This document shows, piece after piece, positions 1 to 7,939 of a stretch of DNA of 64,000 nucleotides. Where the stretch lies: assembly GCF_900182745.1 (NCBI RefSeq), contig NZ_FXTY01000004.1, positions 248,001 to 312,000 of the forward strand, written 5' to 3'. Every line of letters begins with the position of its first letter. The first letter of the stretch is position 1. Source of the DNA: Shimia sagamensis. Lineage in GTDB: Bacteria; Pseudomonadota; Alphaproteobacteria; Rhodobacterales; Rhodobacteraceae. Under the pieces are notes generated by a model that saw nothing but the letters and a program-made list of their open reading frames with translations, did no database searches and had not been told where the DNA came from. A program made the translations under genes and the position numbers.

Positions 1-1022
1 TCGTCGGTCAAGGCCTTGAGGGCGGGGCCGAGGCCGAGGTCATCCAAAACGCCCGGGCGCAGGTCGCGGGAAATGCGGCGGACTTCCTGAATGGCACCAG
101 AAAGATGAGCGACGCCTTTATCCAGCGACTCCAATCCACGGTCGTCGCCGTTTTTGAGGCGACGTGTGGCGCTGTCGAGTGCGTAGCGCACGCCTACGAG
201 AAGTTGCGAGATACCGTCGTGCAATTCACGCGCGACCCGGCCGCGTTCTTCTTCCTGGGCATCAAATACCCGTTGGGTCAGAGCCTTGAGTTTGGCATCT
301 GCCAAGCGTCGTTCGCGCACGGTGATGAAGAAGCCGGACAGAAACACCAGAGTCAGGCAAGCCACGGTGATCACAAGAATATAGAAAGACGTGCGTTGCA
401 CCCGCTCTTCCACTTCAGCGCGGGCGGCGGCGACGCTTTCTAGCACATCATCAATAAAGATGCCGGTGCCAACTGCCCACTGCCAGTCCTGCAACCCGAC
501 CACATAGGTGACCATGCGAGCGGTTTCGAGAGTGGAGGGTTTGGCCCAGTCAAAACTGTGATAGCCGCCGCCGGAGCGGGCGATTTCGATGAGGGGGTCG
601 GTGATTTCGGTGCCGTTGAGGTCGGTGAGGCCACGCCAGTTTTTGCCAATCAGGTAGGTTTGACGCGGGCTAACGAGGTTGTTGCCGTCATAGTCAAAAA
701 CAAAGAAATAGCCGTCCTGACCATAGAGCATGGAGGACAGGATTTGGGTAACTGCAAGTTTGGCCTTGTAGTCATCCGGGGCAGCGCGACCGTAGATGTT
801 GATGAAAGCGGTGCGAGCAATCGAGATGTAGTTTTTGAGCTCCGCTTTTTTGGCTTCGATGAGCTGCGCCTCAAGGGCGCGGATCTCTCGATCAGCCAAT
901 TGCCGGGATTGGTTGGCCACCAGCACGGAAATGCCCGCAACCGCCAAGAGCAAAGGCACGGTTGCCAGCAGAAACAGCTTCTGACCGTAAGACAGTCGCA
1001 GGAAGGGCCAAATGGGTCGCAT
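1..1022 (-). CDS. Cache-domain sensor histidine kinase (C-terminus off the left edge)
   Basis: The frame reads from the ATG at 1022 leftward without a stop to base 1, giving about 340 residues; the ATPase end lies outside the window. Residues 10-35 form a membrane segment, about 40-195 an sCache_2-type extracellular sensor (GYFFVFDYDG and GTGIFIDDV are visible), a second membrane segment follows at about 215-235, and then a HisKA_3 dimerisation helix with phospho-acceptor His268 in RELHDGISQ. This is the NarL/LuxR-partner class of kinase, so the cognate regulator is probably just outside the window. It is divergent from a TRAP transporter operon, which suggests that it senses the transported carboxylate; that is inference. 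No strong ribosome binding site precedes the ATG. Confidence 0.88.
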   Translation of the reverse strand, partial: MRPIWPFLRLSYGQKLFLLATVPLLLAVAGISVLVANQSRQLADREIRALEAQLIEAKKAELKNYISIARTAFINIYGRAAPDDYKAKLAVTQILSSMLYGQDGYFFVFDYDGNNLVSPRQTYLIGKNWRGLTDLNGTEITDPLIEIARSGGGYHSFDWAKPSTLETARMVTYVVGLQDWQWAVGTGIFIDDVLESVAAARAEVEERVQRTSFYILVITVACLTLVFLSGFFITVRERRLADAKLKALTQRVFDAQEEERGRVARELHDGISQLLVGVRYALDSATRRLKNGDDRGLESLDKGVAHLSGAIQEVRRISRDLRPGVLDDLGLGPALKALTD

Positions 1023-1149
1023 GTTCGATTCGTTACGGAAGTTTGGTGACGAATCATAGGTCAGAATCGACTTCGTTATCGCTAACGGCTCCGTGAGCGG
1101 AAAATTAACTTTCCAAATTGGTCCGGATTTTTGGCCATTTGGTCGGTTT

Positions 1150-1180
1150 CTACGCGGTAGTGGGTATTTCCTCTACGTAG
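1150..1180. promoter_or_regulatory. Candidate operator pair before the TRAP operon
   Basis: The 249-bp gap between the kinase and the TRAP binding protein holds CTACGCGGTAG (1150-1160) and the perfect palindrome CTACGTAG (1173-1180). Both have CTAC/GTAG arms and their centres are about 22 bp apart, roughly two helical turns. A NarL-type response regulator partnered with the adjacent kinase could bind here. No binding data are implied. Confidence 0.35.
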
Positions 1181-1271
1181 GGGCAGGGCTAGGCTCGCCG
1201 CACTTCAACGATCCGCTTGGAGTCTCTGGAGGGAGACCTGAGCTGAACAAAATTCTGGGAGGAAGACCTAC

Positions 1272-2354
1272 ATGGATCGTCGTTCTTTTCTAAAGACGTC
1301 TGCACTCGGCGGCACAGCAGCCGCAGCCACCACTTTGGCGGCACCCGCATTTGCTTCTGGCAAGCGCACACTGACAATGGTGACATCCTGGGGCCGTGGC
1401 CTCGCAGGTGTTTTTGACGCGGCACAGCACGCGGCAGACACCATCACCGCAATGTCTGACGGCAACTTGACCGTTGAGATCAAAGCGGCTGGCGAACTGG
1501 TTGGCGCATTTGAAGTATTTGACGCCGTGACCGCTGGTCAGGCTGATATGTACCACGCAGCTGACTACTACTTCACCGGTCAGCACCCTGCGTACCAGTA
1601 TTTCACCGCAGCTCCGTTTGGTATGACCGCTCAGGAGATGATGAACTGGTATCACCACGGCGACGGTCTGGCGCTGCATGATGAGCTGGGCGAAATCTTC
1701 GGCCTGAAATCCTTCCTGGCGGGTAACACCGGTGCACAGGCGGGTGGCTGGTTCTCCAAAGAGATCAACGGTCCGGAAGACTTCCAAGGTCTGAAATTCC
1801 GTATGCCTGGCATGGGCGGTCAAGCGCTCGGCAAAATGGGCGCATCCGTTCAGAACCTTCCAGGTTCCGAAGTGTACCAAGCGCTGGCGTCTGGCGCCAT
1901 CGACGGTACCGAGTGGATTGGTCCTTGGGCTGATGAAAAAGCTGGTTTCCAGGAAATCACCAAGTTCTACTACACAGCGGGTTTCCACGAGCCAGGTGCT
2001 GCTTTGACTCTCGCAACCAACCGCGAAGTGTTCGACAGCCTGTCTCCTGCACACCAGAAGATCATCGAAACTGCCGCAGCAGCCACACACCAGTGGAACC
2101 TGTCTCAGTTCCTGAACAACAACGGTGCGGCGCTGCAGCGTCTGCAAGCCGGTGGCGTGAAGGTTCTGGAATTCCCAGACAGCGTTTGGGATGCAATGGG
2201 CGCTGCGTCCAAAGAGACTCTGGACGGCTACATGGACGACGAAATCTTCGCCAAAGTCCGTGGCTCCGTGGAAGAAAGCATGAAAGCGTCTTCTGGTTGG
2301 CTGGTGCGCTCCGAAGGTTTCTACCGCGCACAGCGTGACCGCGTGATGGGCTAA
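1272..2354 (+). CDS. TRAP transporter substrate-binding protein (DctP family, TakP-like)
   Basis: This 360-residue periplasmic protein captures a carboxylate and hands it to the TRAP permease pair that follows. It begins with a twin-arginine signal (RRSFLKT, then an alanine-rich stretch to about residue 29), so it is probably exported folded by Tat. The central motifs NTGAQAGGWF and GAIDGTEWIGPWADEK match the TakP branch of DctP proteins, which bind 2-oxo acids, more than the C4-dicarboxylate branch; the precise ligand is not readable. GGAGGA lies 8 bases before the ATG. It is the first gene of a TRAP operon and is followed by a hairpin that may lower expression of the permease genes. Confidence 0.93.
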   Translation: MDRRSFLKTSALGGTAAAATTLAAPAFASGKRTLTMVTSWGRGLAGVFDAAQHAADTITAMSDGNLTVEIKAAGELVGAFEVFDAVTAGQADMYHAADYYFTGQHPAYQYFTAAPFGMTAQEMMNWYHHGDGLALHDELGEIFGLKSFLAGNTGAQAGGWFSKEINGPEDFQGLKFRMPGMGGQALGKMGASVQNLPGSEVYQALASGAIDGTEWIGPWADEKAGFQEITKFYYTAGFHEPGAALTLATNREVFDSLSPAHQKIIETAAAATHQWNLSQFLNNNGAALQRLQAGGVKVLEFPDSVWDAMGAASKETLDGYMDDEIFAKVRGSVEESMKASSGWLVRSEGFYRAQRDRVMG

Positions 2355-2376
2355 GGCCTTGAGAAGCTAAGAAATT

Positions 2377-2405
2377 GGCCCCTCGGATACTCCGTGGGGC
2401 CTTTT
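2377..2405 (+). terminator. Attenuator-like hairpin between TRAP genes
   Basis: GGCCCCTCGG (2377-2386) pairs with CCGTGGGGCC (2392-2401) with one mismatch, followed by TTTT. It lies after the binding-protein gene and before the small permease. Partial termination here would give more binding protein than permease, a common arrangement in transporter operons. Confidence 0.6.
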
Positions 2406-2470
2406 CAAAAAGACGGGGCGCGGATCGCAGCACTGTCAAATATCCAAAACAATAAGGGGATGAGGGGACA

Positions 2471-3385
2471 ATGCTGGACGGTCTGGTCTGGTTCTTTTCC
2501 AACATCGGCCAAGCCTTTGTGAACGCGGGATACGCGATCACACATCCGGGTTTGTGGCTGAGCTGGATGGGAGGCCTGGAGACCACCGAGGACAAACAAT
2601 CGTTGATGCGATTTGTTTATTACGGTGGCTCGGTCGAGTTTTTCTTTGTGGTGTTCACGCTTTTCTTGATCGTTACTGCGGTTGGAATTGCGCGACCCAA
2701 TTTCATGTGGGGATGCGTGCGCGTTCTGGAGGGCTTCGCCAATTCGGTGGGTCGCTTCTTTGCGTGGGCAGGCCTGTTGATGGTGCTGCAGCAGATCGTG
2801 ATCGTGTTCATGCAGCGGATTTTCACCGTGGCTGAGATCTCACTGATCTACGGCGTGGACTGGCTGACGTTTGACGTGAGCTGGTGGGCGGAAGAGCTGA
2901 AGCTGTATAACGCGATGATCGTGTGCATGTGTGCGACTTACACTTTTGTGCAGGGCGGCCACGTGCGCGTGGATCTCGTGTATTCGGCAATCAGCCACCG
3001 CGCAAAGCGTGTGATCGATATGTTTGGCTCCATTTTCTTCATGATGCCGGTTGCGGTTCTGACCTGGATGTACGGCTGGTTCTTCATGTGGCGCCACCTT
3101 GTGACACCAAAAGTATCGGCGTCTGACAAGGTTGAGATCCTGATGAAAAAGGCCCGTATCCTGAAATGGAATGTGGAGACCATCGGTTTCTCACCCAACG
3201 GCTTTAACGCGTATTTCCTCTTCAAAGTGCTTCTTGTTTGCTTTGCCGCCATGGTCTTTTTGCAGGCCATCGCGTTCTTCTACCGCTCATACCTTGAGTT
3301 CAAAGAAGGCGTTGGCAGCATTGGTAAATACCTCGACCGCGACACGCTGGGCGAGGGCGAAGAAGCCTATGAAGGCACACACTGA
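2471..3385 (+). CDS. TRAP transporter small permease subunit (DctQ family)
   Basis: The protein of 304 residues has four predicted membrane segments at about 55-78, 90-118, 145-205 (dense region) and 245-270. The region around FVQGGHVRVDLVY is typical of DctQ proteins. At about 300 residues it is longer than the usual 160-200; the extra length is an N-terminal 50 residues and a loop between the last two helices. It sits 116 bp after the binding protein and 17 bp before the large permease, so the three genes form one transport system. GGGGATGAGGGG upstream supports the start. Confidence 0.88.
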   Translation: MLDGLVWFFSNIGQAFVNAGYAITHPGLWLSWMGGLETTEDKQSLMRFVYYGGSVEFFFVVFTLFLIVTAVGIARPNFMWGCVRVLEGFANSVGRFFAWAGLLMVLQQIVIVFMQRIFTVAEISLIYGVDWLTFDVSWWAEELKLYNAMIVCMCATYTFVQGGHVRVDLVYSAISHRAKRVIDMFGSIFFMMPVAVLTWMYGWFFMWRHLVTPKVSASDKVEILMKKARILKWNVETIGFSPNGFNAYFLFKVLLVCFAAMVFLQAIAFFYRSYLEFKEGVGSIGKYLDRDTLGEGEEAYEGTH

Positions 3386-3402
3386 TCTAAGGGGCAGAAC
3401 TA

Positions 3403-5757
3403 ATGCTATTTGGACTTGATGGGGTCGAGATCGGCCTGATTATCGTCTTTCTCTGCCTCTTCGGAGGCATTCTTTCCGGTTTCCCGGTGGCGTTTGCCAT
3501 TGGCGGGGCAGGGGTTATCTCTTTTGGGATCATTGCGGCGCTCGACAGTGCCGGGATCCTAGTGCACCAAGCAATTGACAGTGGTTCGGCAATGTATGCC
3601 GACCTGATCGCCCAGGGCGTGAAGGCGGATACGATCTCGGTCTTCCGATACCCAGATTTGCCACGTGTGGCGGAATCTGTGTTCCCGGGCGGCTGGGAAC
3701 AGGCGATGAACCGCAACATCAGCTTTGTGGTCAACCGGATGAACGAGCGTGTGCTTGCCGGTCAATCCATCGAAACGCTGTTGGCGGTTGTGATGTTTGT
3801 TCTGATGGGCATCACGCTGGAACGTTCCAAGATTGCAAACGACCTTCTGACCACCATGGCGCGCGTCTTTGGCCCGCTGCCAGGCGGTCTGGCTGTGTCG
3901 GTTGTGGTTGTGGGTGCCTTCCTTGCGGCTTCCACAGGAATTGTGGGCGCAACGGTTGTGACCATGGGTTTGCTGTCGCTGCCTACCATGCTGAAGCACG
4001 GGTATAACCCAAAGCTGGCAACGGGTGTGATTGCGGCCTCTGGTACGCTGGGTCAGATCATTCCACCATCCATCGTGATCGTTCTACTTGGTACGTTGGC
4101 AGGTGACCTCTACTCTGCGGCACAGGAAAACCGTGCGCAGGTGGCAGGGTGTTCTGACGCGCTGACCTTCCTAGGGGAACCGGCGGTTGTGTCTGTTGGG
4201 ACATTGTTCCAAGCAGCCTTGATCCCCGGCATCATGCTGGCGGTGCTCTATGGTCTCTATGCCTTTGGTTACGCGATGTTTAACCCCAAAGAAGCCCCCG
4301 CGGTGGAAATGGGAGCCTCCAACGGCGAAGCCATTACACGTAGCGAAGGCATGACTTGGTTCCTTGCGGTACCGGCGGGTTTGATTGCTGCTGTGATCCT
4401 TTTGGGGCAGGTCAATCTGATTGGCACCCAAGACGTCACAGTCGACAGCTTCTCGGATGCGGGTCAAACCGCGAGCCTGCGCACCAGCGTTGGAGATCAG
4501 TGTAAAGCCTCGATGATCGACTTGCATGGGCAACTTGCCTGGGATCAGGCGATTGCGGAGCAGACGGCGATTGACGAAGCTGGTGGTGTTGCGGAAGCGC
4601 GTGCGCTTAGCGATGAGGAGCGTGCCGAGCTGCGTCTTGGGAAAATTGCCGCGGCAGCGCCTATTGGTTCTGGTCTGGCAATTGGCTACCTGCTGTTGGC
4701 ATTGATCCTGACCACTGCACGGGGCGTTTCCCCTAGCGCGGACACCCGTCCGTTGCTGATTGGTGGCGCAGGTATCGTGCTGGCACTGGCTGTGGATGCC
4801 ATCCTGATCACGCCGGTGACCACACCGGGTTGGACGCTGATCTTCCTGGCGGTGCCTTTGGCGATGTCGCTTTACGGTGTGCGCTACGGCGCGGGTCTGC
4901 TTGGCAAAAATGAACTGCTGCGCGTGGTGTTCCCACCGCTGGTTCTGATCATTGCTGTGCTGGGCTCGATCCTTGGTGGTATCACCAACCCAACTCCGGC
5001 GGCTGCGCTGGGTGCAGGTGGGGCGATCATGCTGGCGGCGTATCGTCGACTGCACGATGAAGGTCGCTCTGGCGGGATCATCATTTGGTCGACCTTTGCT
5101 GTGATCATCATGATCCTTGTGGGTGTGAATTTTGACCTGCGTATCAACCAGGAAGTTGTCTCCACTGAGAACCTGATTGCGTTCTTTGTGGCCAAAGGCA
5201 CCTACCTGTTTGCGATGTTTGGTCTGCTGTTCGGCTGCTGGGTTCTGTTCCGTGGCAAGGTGCTGTCTCCGATTGTGCGGGAGACCGCGAAAGTGACCTC
5301 GATGGTGTTCACCATCCTGATCGGCTCGCAGCTTCTGAACCTTGTGGTGATCAGCTTTGGTGGTGAGCATTACATTCAGGGCTTCCTGAAGTCGTTTGAC
5401 AACGAGTTCAAAGTCTTCCTGATCGTGATGTTGGTGCTGTTTGTGATGGGCTTTGTGCTCGACTTCCTGGAGATTATCTACATCGTGATCCCAATTGTCG
5501 GTCCAGTCATCTATGGCGGCACGTTTGATCCGAAGTGGGTGACCATCATGATCGCGGTGAACTTGCAAACCTCGTTCCTGACGCCGCCGTTTGGCTTTGC
5601 GCTCTTCTACCTCAGAGGGGTAGCGCCAAAAGAGGTGACCACCGGGCATATCTACAAGGGCATCATTCCCTTTGTGCTCATTCAGGTGCTTGGCCTTGCG
5701 ATCTTGTGGTACTTCCCGTCGATTGTTACGATCTTGCCGGACTTGATTGGGAACTGA
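3403..5757 (+). CDS. TRAP transporter large permease subunit (DctM family), extended
   Basis: This is the sodium-coupled transport channel of the TRAP system. The 784 residues far exceed the usual 425-440. DctM features are present: an N-terminal helix with GFPVAFAIGG, a core at about 130-240 with AASTGIVGATVVTMGLL and ASGTLGQIIPPSIV, and a C-terminal core with FLEIIYIVIPIVGP and FLTPPFGFALFYLRG. Extra sequence occurs at about 48-120 (hydrophilic), about 345-425 (hydrophilic) and in additional helices at about 425-620. Context makes the TRAP role secure; what the insertions do is unknown. Long extended forms like this occur in the mannitol/chloroaromatic-type TRAP branch. GGGGCAG precedes the ATG. 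Confidence 0.92.
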   Translation: MLFGLDGVEIGLIIVFLCLFGGILSGFPVAFAIGGAGVISFGIIAALDSAGILVHQAIDSGSAMYADLIAQGVKADTISVFRYPDLPRVAESVFPGGWEQAMNRNISFVVNRMNERVLAGQSIETLLAVVMFVLMGITLERSKIANDLLTTMARVFGPLPGGLAVSVVVVGAFLAASTGIVGATVVTMGLLSLPTMLKHGYNPKLATGVIAASGTLGQIIPPSIVIVLLGTLAGDLYSAAQENRAQVAGCSDALTFLGEPAVVSVGTLFQAALIPGIMLAVLYGLYAFGYAMFNPKEAPAVEMGASNGEAITRSEGMTWFLAVPAGLIAAVILLGQVNLIGTQDVTVDSFSDAGQTASLRTSVGDQCKASMIDLHGQLAWDQAIAEQTAIDEAGGVAEARALSDEERAELRLGKIAAAAPIGSGLAIGYLLLALILTTARGVSPSADTRPLLIGGAGIVLALAVDAILITPVTTPGWTLIFLAVPLAMSLYGVRYGAGLLGKNELLRVVFPPLVLIIAVLGSILGGITNPTPAAALGAGGAIMLAAYRRLHDEGRSGGIIIWSTFAVIIMILVGVNFDLRINQEVVSTENLIAFFVAKGTYLFAMFGLLFGCWVLFRGKVLSPIVRETAKVTSMVFTILIGSQLLNLVVISFGGEHYIQGFLKSFDNEFKVFLIVMLVLFVMGFVLDFLEIIYIVIPIVGPVIYGGTFDPKWVTIMIAVNLQTSFLTPPFGFALFYLRGVAPKEVTTGHIYKGIIPFVLIQVLGLAILWYFPSIVTILPDLIGN

Positions 5758-5780
5758 ACCAAAGCGCGATAGACAAAAAG

Positions 5781-5807
5781 AAACGGGGGCCAAGTGGCCC
5801 CCGTTTT
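5781..5807. terminator. Bidirectional rho-independent terminator
   Basis: An 11-bp perfect stem, AAACGGGGGCC (5781-5791) with GGCCCCCGTTT (5796-5806), encloses an AAGT loop. T residues follow on the plus strand and an A-rich run precedes, so it can end both the TRAP operon and the convergent RDD gene. Confidence 0.85.
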
Positions 5808-5831
5808 GCGTTTGACGGTGGTGATATGTGA

Positions 5832-6281
5832 TCAATACCGTGCCGCGCGGTTGATGGCGACGGAGCCCATTATATGATCGGTCAGGCCCTGTTTGCGGTC
5901 CGTGGTGATCATCAAGACAATCGAGATGATTTGCAGGATTGGGAACATCACGGAGACGGTGAAGCCGACCGTGTGCAGGAAAGCCGACCCTAGCTCAAAA
6001 CGGCTGCCATCTGATTGGCGCAGCTCGATCGACATAAGGCGCATGCCCCAGGTGGCGGAGCCGGTGGCGATGGTGACGACGCGGTAGGCGAAGCCAAAGA
6101 CAAACAGCAGAGCGCCAAAGAAGAAGATGCCGGTGAAGGCTGTGAATGGCAGTACCAGCACACAGAGGACAAAGACCAATCCGGTGTCGATCAGCCACGC
6201 CAGAAAGCGCTTGAAGGTCACGTCTTCGTAAAACTCGGACTGGGTGTCCGGATCGGGCAGGGCAAAGGTTCGGTGGCTCAT
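5832..6281 (-). CDS. RDD family membrane protein
   Basis: The product is 149 residues. The frame is open further upstream, but the ATG at 6281 is preferred because it follows GAGAGA and starts the conserved part. Residues about 28-55, 62-85 and 110-130 are membrane segments; FKRFLAWLIDTG carries the R and D that name the family and TWGMRLMSIEL is the usual second motif. RDD proteins are small integral membrane proteins of mostly unclear role, some linked to ion transport. It ends 25 bp from the shared terminator. The next gene upstream on this strand has its own terminator, so this gene is probably transcribed alone. Confidence 0.85.
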   Translation of the reverse strand: MSHRTFALPDPDTQSEFYEDVTFKRFLAWLIDTGLVFVLCVLVLPFTAFTGIFFFGALLFVFGFAYRVVTIATGSATWGMRLMSIELRQSDGSRFELGSAFLHTVGFTVSVMFPILQIISIVLMITTDRKQGLTDHIMGSVAINRAARY

Positions 6282-6317
6282 GTCTCTCTCGATTAAGTTG
6301 GTGCCGTCATTCGATAG

Positions 6318-6346
6318 AAAACGGCGCGGAAGGGGACTTCCGCGCC
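6318..6346 (-). terminator. Terminator after the DUF2852 gene
   Basis: GGCGCGGAA (6323-6331) and TTCCGCGCC (6338-6346) form a 9-bp stem. Read on the minus strand it is followed by GTTTTCT, so it terminates transcription arriving from the gene at 6370-6795. Confidence 0.75.
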
Positions 6347-6369
6347 ATGATTGCTCAGATATGGTGCGT

Positions 6370-6795
6370 TTAGGCGTCTTCGGTTTCGCGACGTTCCTCG
6401 GAGGCCTTGGTGGCACGTTCGTCCATGAACTGGTCAAACTCCGATTTGTCTTTGGCAGCGCGCAGACGCTCCAGGAAGTCTTCAAAGTTTTTCTGCTCAT
6501 CTTCCAGACGGCGCAGGGTTTCGTCGCGGTAGCTGTCAAAGGCGCTGTTGCCGGAGGAGGACATCACATGCATGCGACGTGAACAGCTGCGGTTGCGGGA
6601 GGACTTTTTGAACATATCTTTGCTCCAGATCATGTAGAACAGAAGGGCCAGGCCCACGGGCCAGAAGAACACGAAGCCAAGAACCATGGCGGCAATCCAG
6701 GCACCTTTGCCTTTGCTGTCCAGCCAGGCCTCGCTCTTGCCAAACCAGCTGAGGTGCTGGGTGTTGGCGGTATGGGCGGTTGCGGCAGGGGTCAT
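6370..6795 (-). CDS. DUF2852 family protein
   Basis: The protein has 141 residues: about 25 polar residues, one hydrophobic segment at about 32-55 (AAMVLGFVFFWPVGLALLFY) and then a basic patch and a charged, probably coiled-coil tail (about 85-135) rich in E, K, R and D. This layout matches DUF2852 proteins of alphaproteobacteria, whose function is not known to me. It is transcribed alone: a terminator lies downstream and a promoter region with two striking inverted repeats lies upstream (6838-6914). Confidence 0.85.
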   Translation of the reverse strand: MTPAATAHTANTQHLSWFGKSEAWLDSKGKGAWIAAMVLGFVFFWPVGLALLFYMIWSKDMFKKSSRNRSCSRRMHVMSSSGNSAFDSYRDETLRRLEDEQKNFEDFLERLRAAKDKSEFDQFMDERATKASEERRETEDA

Positions 6796-6837
6796 AACTG
6801 TCTCCGAGTTTGTTTTGTTGTGTCTCTGTGAAGCGGT

Positions 6838-6914
6838 ATGTAAATCGCTTTCACATTACCAAGATTGGGAGTAAGGGGCCACATTGCAAGTAGAAATGTG
6901 AAAGGTTTTTACAT
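6838..6914. promoter_or_regulatory. Pair of 19-bp inverted sites upstream of the DUF2852 gene
   Basis: ATGTAAATCGCTTTCACAT (6838-6856) and ATGTGAAAGGTTTTTACAT (6896-6914) are inverted copies of each other with 16 of 19 matches, and each is itself an imperfect dyad with ATGT/ACAT ends. Their centres are 58 bp apart. They occupy the 172-bp gap before the DUF2852 gene and look like two operators for one dimeric regulator, possibly with looping. I do not recognise the regulator. Confidence 0.55.
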
Positions 6915-6967
6915 TATCCGCGTAACTACCTGTATTTGCTTGGTGAATAGGTTGAAAAATTTATGGT

Positions 6968-7435
6968 CTAAATGCTGAAGTTGGCCGTGATCGCGCCTGA
7001 AATCTGCTGAAGATTGGCCGGGGACAGGCAAAAAACGTGGTTTGGTGTGCCTGCAGCGGACCAAATTTCCGCGAAATCCAACAGCCGGGTGTCCATAAAC
7101 GCTTGGATGGGCGAGAGGTGGCCCACCGGGCTAACCCCTCCAATCGCAAAGCCGGTTTGTTTGCGCACCACGGTGGCATCGGCACGGGTGAGCGGCGCCC
7201 CAAGCAGAGCTTCGGCGGCTTTGTTGTCCACCTGACGGCCTCCGGCTGTCAAAAAGAGAACCACTTCGCCTGTGTCTGCGTTTTGGAACACAATCGACTT
7301 GGCGATCTGATTCACCTCACATCCTACGGCGACGGCGGCCATTTGTGCAGTGCGCGCGCCGTCGGTTTCACGGATGTCGATGTCTTTACCAGCAGCTTCT
7401 AGCGCTGCGCGGACACGTTTCAAACTCTTGCTCAT
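6968..7435 (-). CDS. YbaK/EbsC-type aminoacyl-tRNA deacylase
   Basis: The 155-residue product matches the YbaK family, which hydrolyses mischarged aminoacyl-tRNA such as Cys-tRNA(Pro) in trans. The family marks are AKSIVFQNADTGEVVLFLTAG, with the invariant lysine near residue 46, and the GGVSPVGH loop near residue 110. The ATG at 7435 is chosen because the conserved part begins at once; a longer frame upstream overlaps the divergent gene. Substrate specificity among YbaK, ProX and EbsC types cannot be told by eye. It is divergent from the NTF2-like gene with a 57-bp gap. Confidence 0.85.
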   Translation of the reverse strand: MSKSLKRVRAALEAAGKDIDIRETDGARTAQMAAVAVGCEVNQIAKSIVFQNADTGEVVLFLTAGGRQVDNKAAEALLGAPLTRADATVVRKQTGFAIGGVSPVGHLSPIQAFMDTRLLDFAEIWSAAGTPNHVFCLSPANLQQISGAITANFSI

Positions 7436-7492
7436 GTGGTGCCTCCCTGCCTTCGGGTTGATTTCTGCCATGGCGCGCCGCAGGGTGCCAGC

Positions 7493-7879
7493 ATGGAAAA
7501 ACCGAATGCTTTGAAAGAGACATTGCTGGTGCTTGAGACCCAGGTTTGGGACGCGCTGGTGACAGGAGATGGTGATGCGGATGGCGCGCTGCTGAGTGCG
7601 GATTTTATCGGCGTCTACCCGGATGGGTTTGCGGGCAAAGACGCGCATACTGGCCAGTTGGATGGCGGGGCAACCGTGGCCGAGTACCGGCTAAGCGACG
7701 TGCAAGTGCGAGCCACCGGGGCGGATTGTGGGTTGTTGATTTACCGGGCAGATTATCTGCGGAGTGACAAAACGGATTGGGAGGTCATGTTGGTGAGTTC
7801 CTTATGGGAGAAGCGTGACGGGGCCTGGGTCAACAGCTTCAGTCAGGACACGCCGATGTCCGGGGAGGCAGTGCCTTAA
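7493..7879 (+). CDS. NTF2-like (SnoaL/DUF4440-type) protein
   Basis: The 128-residue product has the DUF4440-type pattern: an N-terminal helix with ETQVWDALVTGDGDADGALLS, then FIGVYPDGF, YRLSDVQVRATGADCGLLIYRADY and a final sheet ending SSLWEKRDGAWVNSFSQDTP. These are small cone-shaped folds used as binding or catalytic domains, and no substrate can be inferred. The ATG at 7493 is preferred over the frame opening at 7436, which would begin directly at the start codon of the divergent gene. The glnE gene follows 60 bp downstream. Confidence 0.72.
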   Translation: MEKPNALKETLLVLETQVWDALVTGDGDADGALLSADFIGVYPDGFAGKDAHTGQLDGGATVAEYRLSDVQVRATGADCGLLIYRADYLRSDKTDWEVMLVSSLWEKRDGAWVNSFSQDTPMSGEAVP

Positions 7880-7939
7880 ACGTACCCTGCGGCAGGACCG
7901 CCAATTGACCTTCTGACGTTGCGGTTTCAAAGTCGCGCC

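Noticed and set aside
4171-5835. Long minus-strand open frame (554 codons) under the TRAP large permease
   Set aside because: It is antisense to a clear membrane protein; its His/Gln/Arg-rich composition is typical of a shadow frame.
6838-6856. Possible PpsR/CrtJ site (TGT-N12-ACA)
   Set aside because: The spacing is 11, not 12, in both copies, and no photosynthesis gene is near.
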